A stretch of DNA of 64,000 nucleotides from a virus. Position 1 is the first letter of the stretch; each line of letters opens with the position of its first letter. Positions 59,660 to 64,000 of this stretch are shown in pieces. A program made the position numbers and the translations under genes. Location of the stretch: positions 54,810 to 118,809 of IMG/VR virus record IMGVR_UViG_3300032222_000151. The stretch is one strand, 5' to 3'. The notes below the pieces were generated by a model. It was not told the origin of the DNA, did not search any database, and saw only the letters and a list, made by a program, of their open reading frames with translations.

Positions 59660-59869
59660 ATGTCAGCAAATGTCTATACAATAGAAAACCTACTTGTAGG
59701 AAAAACTTATAAGTCCCGCACACTAACGGGAGAAATTATCTCAGCCGAAAAGTCTGATGTATGGTATACAGGTTGCGAGTCTTATCGTGTTCAGGTACGC
59801 CCACACTACTCAGCCCCACTTAACCTAAAAGATACATACCGCATACTTGCAGTAAGAATTGGAGACTAA
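59660..59869 (+). CDS. small beta-rich protein, 69 aa
   Basis: SANVYTIENLLVGKTYKSRT then LTGEIISAEKSDVWYTGCES and YRVQVRPHYSAPLNLKDTYR: an SH3-like barrel pattern. Start is the ATG after AAAGAGG; an 18-residue longer ATG form runs over the promoter. Unknown role. Confidence 0.68.
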   Translation: MSANVYTIENLLVGKTYKSRTLTGEIISAEKSDVWYTGCESYRVQVRPHYSAPLNLKDTYRILAVRIGD

Positions 59870-59872
59870 TAA

Positions 59873-60049
59873 ATGAATACTTGGGATTGCATGGATTGCT
59901 ATGATGAGGGTGTCCTATTTTGGGGCAACAATAATGGCGAATACGATACAGATTTTTGTGAGTGCAACAAGGGCGTTACACTTTACAACGAATACACCGC
60001 ATGGTATGCTAGTAATGAATTAAACGAATACACATTGGAGAACGCATAA
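59873..60049 (+). CDS. zinc-binding-like protein, 58 aa
   Basis: TWDCMDCYDEGVLFWGNNNG then DFCECNKGVTL: Cys6-X2-Cys9 and Cys29-X-Cys31, a DnaJ-like half finger as in the 32-aa minus-strand protein. Ends overlapping the next start (TAATG). Confidence 0.65.
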   Translation: MNTWDCMDCYDEGVLFWGNNNGEYDTDFCECNKGVTLYNEYTAWYASNELNEYTLENA

Positions 60050-60270
60050 TGGAAAAAGAATACCTATACTCAGTTACTATTGCCTATGACTCAGACCTTA
60101 AGCCTCGTTGGACAGGGCGTTACTCAGATGCTTTAACTGCCGTTGAAGTTTATCAGCGCTTTGTAGATGTAGGCTTTGCTAACGAGTATGTAACAGTTAA
60201 TCTGTCTGAACCTTCAGGCAAGATGCACACAAAAATTATTGACCGCATGGGAAAGGTAACAACACGATAA
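60049..60270 (+). CDS. small unknown protein, 73 aa
   Basis: EKEYLYSVTIAYDSDLKPRW then TGRYSDALTAVEVYQRFVDV: alternating strand-helix like a phage ferredoxin-fold protein. Overlaps both neighbours by one base. Confidence 0.68.
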   Translation: MEKEYLYSVTIAYDSDLKPRWTGRYSDALTAVEVYQRFVDVGFANEYVTVNLSEPSGKMHTKIIDRMGKVTTR

Positions 60271-60593
60271 TGGGAAACAATTTTGCACAAGACTTAGCAG
60301 AAAACATTGACATAAGCCTTGAACAGGCTATCGGTTATCACTTACAGGGTAATCACTATCCACCAGTACCACTAAGCATGGTAGCCCCTTGCATTGAAGC
60401 GTTAGATGCTGCACGAGAAATGGACGCTATGCGTCAAATTGAAATGCCTGAAGGCGTATTCTATAAGGGAAAGACTACTGCACCAGCATGGGCTATCATT
60501 GAGCAACACCACTTAGATGCATGGTTGCCACAAGATGAAAATGAATACTATGGTGAAGATGCAGGCTATGAACTAGGGTTAGGATTAGAATAA
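60270..60593 (+). CDS. unknown protein, 107 aa
   Basis: FAQDLAENIDISLEQAIGYH and LQGNHYPPVPLSMVAPCIEA with a C-terminal acidic region DENEYYGEDAGYELGLGLE. The pattern 'A-Y-H-L-x-x-NHYPPV(P)' is familiar from small actinophage proteins that lie in the same operon with Gp88. Function unknown. Overlaps both neighbours by one base. Confidence 0.7.
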   Translation: MGNNFAQDLAENIDISLEQAIGYHLQGNHYPPVPLSMVAPCIEALDAAREMDAMRQIEMPEGVFYKGKTTAPAWAIIEQHHLDAWLPQDENEYYGEDAGYELGLGLE

Positions 60594-60835
60594 TGTCTGA
60601 TACAATGGTAAACATGGAATTGTTACACGCTGATAACTTAACACCAGATCAGATCATGCTTGGTGATTTAATTAAAATTGCTGATGACATTGTTGAAGTT
60701 ATTTTTATTGAAAGTGATTCAACAGGTGATAACTATGACATACAAACGCAAAATGAGTTTGGTGAAAAAGAAGTTACACAGTATGCATACACTGATTTAA
60801 TTCCGTTATATGTTTTTATTGATGAAGATGAATAG
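60593..60835 (+). CDS. small acidic protein, 80 aa
   Basis: LTPDQIMLGDLIKIADDIVE then VIFIESDSTGDNYDIQTQNE: a small beta barrel with an acidic C-terminus (YVFIDEDE). Similar 'LGDLIKI-x-V-x5-S' proteins occur in actinophages. Last gene of its operon before a hairpin. Confidence 0.68.
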   Translation: MSDTMVNMELLHADNLTPDQIMLGDLIKIADDIVEVIFIESDSTGDNYDIQTQNEFGEKEVTQYAYTDLIPLYVFIDEDE

Positions 60836-60844
60836 TTAAAAGTA

Positions 60845-60870
60845 TTTTTGTGTGCTTCCCCGCACAAAAA
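60845..60870 (+). terminator. hairpin after the 80-aa gene
   Basis: TGTGC, TTCCCC and GCACA with flanking T5 and A5 tracts. Ends the operon; the T5-A5 flanks could let it work on both strands. Confidence 0.6.
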
Positions 60871-60885
60871 TGCACGTGGCCCATA

Positions 60886-60901
60886 TGTGAGATTTATCAC
60901 A
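60886..60901. promoter_or_regulatory. CRP/GlxR-like site, perfect
   Basis: TGTGAGATTTATCACA, 9 bp before the TTGACA of the next promoter and 6 bp after GCACGTGGC. Close to the -35, so it could activate as a class II-like site or repress. Confidence 0.65.
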
Positions 60902-60910
60902 TTTAAGAAA

Positions 60911-60939
60911 TTGACATTTTTACCCCTGTATGATAAGAT
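60911..60939 (+). promoter_or_regulatory. leaderless promoter of the 50-aa gene and Gp88
   Basis: TTGACA, 17-bp spacer, TAAGAT, then six bases to ATG. The only early-region promoter with both good boxes and the 6-nt leaderless layout. Confidence 0.65.
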
Positions 60940-60945
60940 TAATTT

Positions 60946-61098
60946 ATGAAGAAAAATGCAGAGGAATTACGCAGGCTTATGGAATTGCGCCGTAGCAATG
61001 CAGCCTCTGCCGTACCCAATAAGAAAAAGTATGACAGAAAAAAATGTCAGTCCTTAATGCTAGAATTGAAGAAAGAAAGAGGGCCCCACTATGACTAA
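60946..61098 (+). CDS. small basic protein, 50 aa
   Basis: EELRRLMELRRSNAASAVPN then KKKYDRKKCQSLMLELKKER: lysine/arginine-rich helix, likely nucleic-acid binding by charge. Overlaps the Gp88 gene by 8 bases. Leaderless start. Confidence 0.6.
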   Translation: MKKNAEELRRLMELRRSNAASAVPNKKKYDRKKCQSLMLELKKERGPHYD

Positions 61099-61813
61099 AC
61101 TCCTACGCTCAAAAGATAGAAAGGTTGCTAACCTTGTCACACCTAATGGAAAACAAGCAAGTATCGCTAACACATTCGGACTACCTGCAGGAAAGAACTA
61201 TTCATGTCCTGGCGCAACGAGTGTCTGCGAGAGTGTTTGCTATGCAGGCAAATTGGAAAAAGTATTCCCAACAGTAAAGAAAAACCTATTGCACAATTGG
61301 GCATTGCTTAAAGACGCAGACGGCGAAACCATGGTTCGCTTACTTAATGAAATGATCACAGAATTTAAGGCTGATTGCGTAAAGCGTGAGGCACCTATGC
61401 TATTCCGCATTCATTGGGACGGTGACTTCTTTAATGATACCTACGCATACGCATGGAAAGTGGTTATTGATAAGCACCCTGACATTCAATTCTGGGTATA
61501 CACTCGTGTGAAGAGTGCTGCACTTATTCTTAAGGATGTATCTAATCTATCATTGTATTTTTCTGCAGACAGTGAGAATGTTAAAACTGCCGTTGATCTA
61601 AAAATTAACAGTGGCGTACGCATGGCATACCTTGCTAAGAATTTTGCTATTGGTCAAGCCGATGTAAAAGAAATGATCGGACGACCTGCTGCTAAGTGTC
61701 CTGAGAATAATAAACAGATTCCACTTATCTCTCAACAAGGATCCGCTTGCGTTTCGTGCTCACTTTGTGTATACTCTAAGAGTGACATAATTTTTTCTGC
61801 AACTAAGAAATGA
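61091..61813 (+). CDS. Gp88-family protein, 240 aa
   Basis: Member of the actinophage Gp88 family. Signatures: SKDRKVANLVTPNGKQAS, then a Cys set CPGATSVCESVCYAG, a central RIHWDGDFFNDTYAYAW, and C-terminal CPENNKQIPL with SACVSCSLCVYSKSDIIF. The two Cys clusters probably bind zinc or an iron-sulfur cluster. Function is not established. AAAGAGGG lies about 6 nt before the ATG. The family is common in mycobacteriophages and relatives, and is the best single sign of an actinobacterial host here. Confidence 0.85.
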   Translation: MTKLLRSKDRKVANLVTPNGKQASIANTFGLPAGKNYSCPGATSVCESVCYAGKLEKVFPTVKKNLLHNWALLKDADGETMVRLLNEMITEFKADCVKREAPMLFRIHWDGDFFNDTYAYAWKVVIDKHPDIQFWVYTRVKSAALILKDVSNLSLYFSADSENVKTAVDLKINSGVRMAYLAKNFAIGQADVKEMIGRPAAKCPENNKQIPLISQQGSACVSCSLCVYSKSDIIFSATKK

Positions 61814-61819
61814 GATGAG

Positions 61820-61882
61820 ATGAACACAATGCAAGTTATATTTTTATTTTGGTTATTGTTCTTTTTATTTTTATTGCAATGA
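61820..61882 (+). CDS. hydrophobic micro-protein, 20 aa
   Basis: Nearly all membrane-type residues: MNTMQVIFLFWLLFFLFLLQ. Weak start signal (GATGAGATG before it). Could be a membrane micro-protein or a chance reading frame. Confidence 0.3.
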   Translation: MNTMQVIFLFWLLFFLFLLQ

Positions 61883-61941
61883 TTTGAAAAGGGGCCACGT
61901 CCGCAAAATCTGGTTTGTCAAGTTGCGACACGCCTTTAAGA

Positions 61942-61957
61942 TGTGATTAAGGTCACA
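61942..61957. promoter_or_regulatory. CRP/GlxR-like site, perfect
   Basis: TGTGATTAAGGTCACA, centre 36 bp before the next -35 box. Confidence 0.65.
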
Positions 61958-61985
61958 CCCCAAAACCCCCGCTGAATTGGTATTT

Positions 61986-62014
61986 CTGACATTTTTCTGC
62001 TAAAATTATACTAT
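61986..62014 (+). promoter_or_regulatory. promoter of the 56-aa gene
   Basis: CTGACA, 17-bp spacer, TACTAT. Confidence 0.5.
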
Positions 62015-62050
62015 AAGCAATTAACCCCCACAACGAAAGGCAAGACCCAA

Positions 62051-62221
62051 ATGTCAATTAACGGATACACATACCAAATCGGTGATTTATTCACAACAAG
62101 CAAAACAGGCGTTACAGGTCGTATCGCAGGTTTCTCACCAATCAATAATAAGGTTACTAGAGTTAGCCTAGTCCTAGCAAACGGCTCTCGTCGCTTGGCT
62201 ATGGTCAAGACATCTAAGTAA
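62051..62221 (+). CDS. small SH3/KOW-like protein, paralogue 1 (56 aa)
   Basis: NGYTYQIGDLFTTSKTGVTG then RIAGFSPINNKVTRVSLVLA: a small beta barrel. It is clearly paralogous to the next gene (YKVGDTFTTQKSKVTGVITE), sharing Y-x-GD-FTT-K-x-VTG-x-I. Preceded by CGAAAGG. Ends with a basic TSK. Function unknown; may bind DNA or host proteins. Confidence 0.75.
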   Translation: MSINGYTYQIGDLFTTSKTGVTGRIAGFSPINNKVTRVSLVLANGSRRLAMVKTSK

Positions 62222-62252
62222 TCTCACATTGTGAGAAATGTCAGGTTTCGAT

Positions 62253-62282
62253 TTGACATTTTTATCCCCAAAATGTTATACT
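62253..62282 (+). promoter_or_regulatory. promoter of the 54-aa gene
   Basis: TTGACA, 18-bp spacer, TATACT. An inverted CTCACA/TGTGAG pair (62223-62235) lies about 17 bp before it. Confidence 0.62.
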
Positions 62283-62327
62283 TAGGTATAACCAAATAAC
62301 AACCCCTAAACAGAAAAGAGAAAACAA

Positions 62328-62492
62328 ATGGCAGTAGCAACAGCAACTTACAAGGTAGGCGACACTTTCACAACTCAGAAGTCAAAGGTCACAGGAGTAA
62401 TCACAGAGATTAACCCACAGGCTAATGGTAATGTTCGTGTAAAGTTAGATGTCAATGGACAGGCTCGCTATACAACTTGGACGGCTAAGTAA
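62328..62492 (+). CDS. small SH3/KOW-like protein, paralogue 2 (54 aa)
   Basis: TYKVGDTFTTQKSKVTGVIT then NPQANGNVRVKLDVNGQARY: paralogue of the 56-aa gene. It has its own consensus promoter, so the pair are controlled separately. AAAAGAG lies before the ATG. Confidence 0.75.
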   Translation: MAVATATYKVGDTFTTQKSKVTGVITEINPQANGNVRVKLDVNGQARYTTWTAK

Positions 62493-62506
62493 TACAATTA
62501 GTAATT

Positions 62507-62531
62507 CCTGAGCATGAATACAAACTGCTCA
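62507..62531 (+). repeat. 25-bp hairpin repeat, copy 2
   Basis: CCTGAGCATG, AATAC, AAACTGCTCA. After the 54-aa gene and before the 140-aa gene. Confidence 0.65.
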
Positions 62532-62565
62532 AACAAACCCCCTAACAGTAAAGGAACAGACCCAC

Positions 62566-62988
62566 ATGGCAAGAGGAAAAGCAATCTCAGTAAAAATCGC
62601 AACACCAAAGGTAATCAAGGCACTTGAGACAAAGTTAGCAGAAGTTAATGCTAACTATGCTAATCAAGAAGCAAACGAAGCAAAGTATAAGAAGCAATAC
62701 GAAAAGTATCAGAAGGAACTTACTGCTTATGCCGTTGCTAACATCAAGAAAGCAGAGAACTTTCGTACCAACTTCCGCTCATGGAATAATCAGTTAAACA
62801 TTGACTTTGACCTAACAGTTTCAGAGGCAGACCTACCAAAAGAGCCAACTAAGGACTTTGAGGTTATGTCACAATGGAACTACAAGGAAATCGTAGATGA
62901 GATTGAGAACGCAATTCGTATTCTCAAGATGACAGATGAGGAAGTAGTTAATACTTCCACATACAATGCGGTTGCTCGTTATCTCTAA
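62566..62988 (+). CDS. coiled-coil protein, 140 aa
   Basis: Residues 15-70 are a long helix (KALETKLAEVNANYANQEAN, then KQYEKYQKELTAYAVANIKK) and a second helix ends it (YKEIVDEIENAIRILKMTDE). No enzyme motif. AAAGGA precedes the ATG by 10 nt. Possibly a structural or regulatory partner of early proteins. Confidence 0.7.
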   Translation: MARGKAISVKIATPKVIKALETKLAEVNANYANQEANEAKYKKQYEKYQKELTAYAVANIKKAENFRTNFRSWNNQLNIDFDLTVSEADLPKEPTKDFEVMSQWNYKEIVDEIENAIRILKMTDEEVVNTSTYNAVARYL

Positions 62989-63185
62989 TTAAATCAACAC
63001 GACCACAGAAATGCGTGTATAAATAAATAAAGTGGAAACCACCTGAGTATGTGGCTAAACTGCTCACCCCTCTCCCCTTGTGTTTCACGCTATGGTTAGC
63101 AAGGATCCCCTAGAGGAGTGGGACTAAATTTGTCAGCGGTACCCAGTACAATTGAATTAATCAACCAAACAGAAAGAGGGCCCCC
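62989..63185. other. 197-bp gap
   Basis: No gene seen. Holds hairpin repeat copy 3 and a TTGTCA element at 63130 with an imperfect spacer. A pyrimidine-rich stretch (CACCCCTCTCCCCTTG) follows the hairpin. Confidence 0.5.
63042..63066 (+). repeat. 25-bp hairpin repeat, copy 3
   Basis: CCTGAGTATG, TGGCT, AAACTGCTCA. One base differs from copy 1 in the left arm. Confidence 0.6.
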
Positions 63186-63605
63186 ATGGACCAGGTAACA
63201 AAAGTAGACAATCACTACATGACACGAGAGTTTTTAGAAACTCAATTAGTAGAAAACAAGAAGCGCATCCAGCAACTTGAAGAACACATTCAAACAGTAA
63301 CACAACGTTCATATGGAGAAGCCGCAGAGCGCAACCGTATGCGTAATGAAATGCAAGAGTGGACCTTGGAAGCAATGGAGCACGGTACCATTGATGAAAG
63401 CACTGCAGAAGAAATTGCAAACATTTGCGGTTTTGAATTATCAAAAGAATTTGAACTAGAGGTAACCGTTCAATATTCAATTACAGTTAATGCTCGTGAT
63501 GAGGAATCTGCACAGAATGCAATTCATGACATTGATTTTGATTCAGTCTCATATGGTGAAGAAGTAACTTACTTGTCATCCAGTGTTGACAGAATAGAAA
63601 TTTAG
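63186..63605 (+). CDS. coiled-coil plus beta-strand protein, 139 aa
   Basis: Residues 15-60 are a coiled coil (VENKKRIQQLEEHIQTVTQR); residues 85-139 contain a DUF-like alternating strand pair (LEVTVQYSITVNARDEESAQ, then AIHDIDFDSVSY) with acidic end VDRIEI. Similar C-terminal modules with 'Y-SITV-ARDEESA' occur in many actinophage early proteins. Function unknown. Confidence 0.7.
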   Translation: MDQVTKVDNHYMTREFLETQLVENKKRIQQLEEHIQTVTQRSYGEAAERNRMRNEMQEWTLEAMEHGTIDESTAEEIANICGFELSKEFELEVTVQYSITVNARDEESAQNAIHDIDFDSVSYGEEVTYLSSSVDRIEI

Positions 63606-63625
63606 TAGGGGGCTACTAATACGGA

Positions 63626-63650
63626 CCTGAGCATGTCTTTTAAACTGCTC
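63626..63650 (+). repeat. 25-bp hairpin repeat, copy 4
   Basis: CCTGAGCATG, TCTTTT, AAACTGCTC. The last A is missing. Confidence 0.6.
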
Positions 63651-63681
63651 CTCTGTTTCCTCAAAAAATGCACGTGGGGCC

Positions 63682-63702
63682 TGTGGATAACTTTGTGGAT
63701 AA
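63682..63702. promoter_or_regulatory. two direct DnaA boxes (minus orientation)
   Basis: TGTGGATAA occurs twice, start to start 12 bp. Both read TTATCCACA on the minus strand, the exact consensus. Confidence 0.65.
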
Positions 63703-63713
63703 CTTTAAGATTG

Positions 63714-63729
63714 TGTGAATTTAATCACA
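63714..63729. promoter_or_regulatory. CRP/GlxR-like site, perfect
   Basis: TGTGAATTTAATCACA, 11 bp after the DnaA boxes and 47 bp before the TTGTCA promoter. Confidence 0.65.
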
Positions 63730-63776
63730 TTACGGAATGTCCGATTTATCCCATCTTTAACTATCCCGATTTGCAT

Positions 63777-63805
63777 TTGTCAGACCCTCCCTGTATACTT
63801 AAATT
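63777..63805 (+). promoter_or_regulatory. TTGTCA/C-tract promoter of the DUF932-like gene
   Basis: TTGTCA, GACCCTCCC in a 17-bp spacer, TAAATT. A TGTATACT inside the spacer is another possible -10. Confidence 0.55.
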
Positions 63806-63830
63806 ATCAACAACAAAAAGGAGAAAACTC

Positions 63831-64000
63831 ATGGCACATGAACTAGAATCACAAAATGGTAAGGCTTCATTCGCTTCATTTCGTGAACCTGCTTGGCATG
63901 GATTGGGTACCGTATTTACAGAAGAAAAAACAACAAGCGAAATGCTTGCTGCTGCCAATCTAAATAATTGGAATGTTCGTCTGGAAGATTTGGAAACCCC
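63831..64000 (+). CDS. DUF932-like protein, N-terminal 56 residues (runs off the window)
   Basis: The start (EPAWHGLGTVFTEEKTTSEM, then LAAANLNNWNVRLEDLET) matches the DUF932/TIGR03299 family found in phages and plasmids, which begins HELE ... PAWH-LG. Function is not established; members often lie near replication genes. AAAAGGAG precedes the ATG. It continues past the right edge. Confidence 0.8.
   Translation, partial: MAHELESQNGKASFASFREPAWHGLGTVFTEEKTTSEMLAAANLNNWNVRLEDLET

Larger units (their letters stand above)
61883..62050. other. 168-bp regulatory gap
   Basis: No gene seen. Holds GGCCACGTCC (a variant of the CACGTG motif), CGACACGCC (reverse of GGCGTGTCG) at 61926, a perfect CRP-like site at 61942 and a promoter at 61986. 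Confidence 0.6.
63606..63830. other. 225-bp regulatory gap before the DUF932-like gene
   Basis: No gene seen. In order: hairpin repeat copy 4, GCACGTGGG (63670), two DnaA boxes, a perfect CRP-like site and a TTGTCA promoter: the most complete copy of the early cassette. Confidence 0.65.

Noticed and set aside
59375-63650. The four 25-bp repeats as a CRISPR array
   Set aside because: Copies are 500-3000 bp apart with genes between them; no spacer pattern or cas genes.

Overview
The window is one side of the genome of a tailed, siphovirus-type bacteriophage with low G+C. The gene set (HK97-type portal, protease and capsid, a 3025-residue tape measure protein, leftward minor tail genes, a Gp88-family protein, the start of a DUF932-type protein) matches actinobacteriophages. 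The control signals agree: TANNNT -10 boxes, about a dozen genes with a -10 box only 6-7 nt before the start codon (leaderless), AAGGAGG ribosome-binding sites, and many TGTGA-N6-TCACA sites like those of the actinobacterial CRP/GlxR regulators. The mix of cyanophage-like fibre domains and many 2-oxoglutarate oxygenases suggests an aquatic actinobacterial host, but that is inference. No terminase, integrase, lysogeny repressor, tRNA or CRISPR array is visible.

Layout. Bases 1-29845 (minus strand, read right to left): a LamG-type structural protein, portal, protease with a nested scaffold start, capsid, head-tail connectors, major tail protein, two paralogous tail-assembly proteins, the giant tape measure, then tail-tip and minor tail proteins. 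Bases 29871-31904: a B12-dependent ribonucleotide reductase. Bases 31999-39164: seven 2OG-Fe(II) oxygenases of prolyl-4-hydroxylase type (one on the plus strand), two DUF6065-like proteins, an unclassified protein and a sulfotransferase. Bases 39195-54210: a large set of fibre proteins, including FFPP, Pro-Thr and Pro-Val-Ala repeat proteins and two collagen-like proteins. Among them lie a GDP-mannose 3,5-epimerase, an O-fucosyltransferase-like enzyme, an eighth oxygenase and a plus-strand secreted transglycosylase. A holin-like protein ends this arm.

From 54774 the strand switches to plus and the early/accessory region begins. It holds more than 25 very small genes, many with Cys pairs, packed in operons with 1-4 nt overlaps. 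A minus-strand micro-operon of five overlapping genes (56495-57183) was recovered by reading the sequence. The gaps between these operons carry repeated regulatory cassettes: a CACGTG motif, DnaA boxes, CRP-like palindromes, a GGCGTGTCG motif, promoters with TTGTCA plus a C-tract, and a 25-bp hairpin found four times.

How it may fit together. The most interesting idea is a virion-decoration system. Proline-rich and collagen-like fibres are encoded with a battery of prolyl-hydroxylase-like enzymes, an enzyme making GDP-L-galactose-type sugars, a fucosyltransferase-like enzyme and a sulfotransferase. Together they could build hydroxyproline-rich, glycosylated and sulfated fibres, like plant extensins. 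The second idea is that the early genes are wired to the host cAMP-receptor-type regulator and to DnaA.
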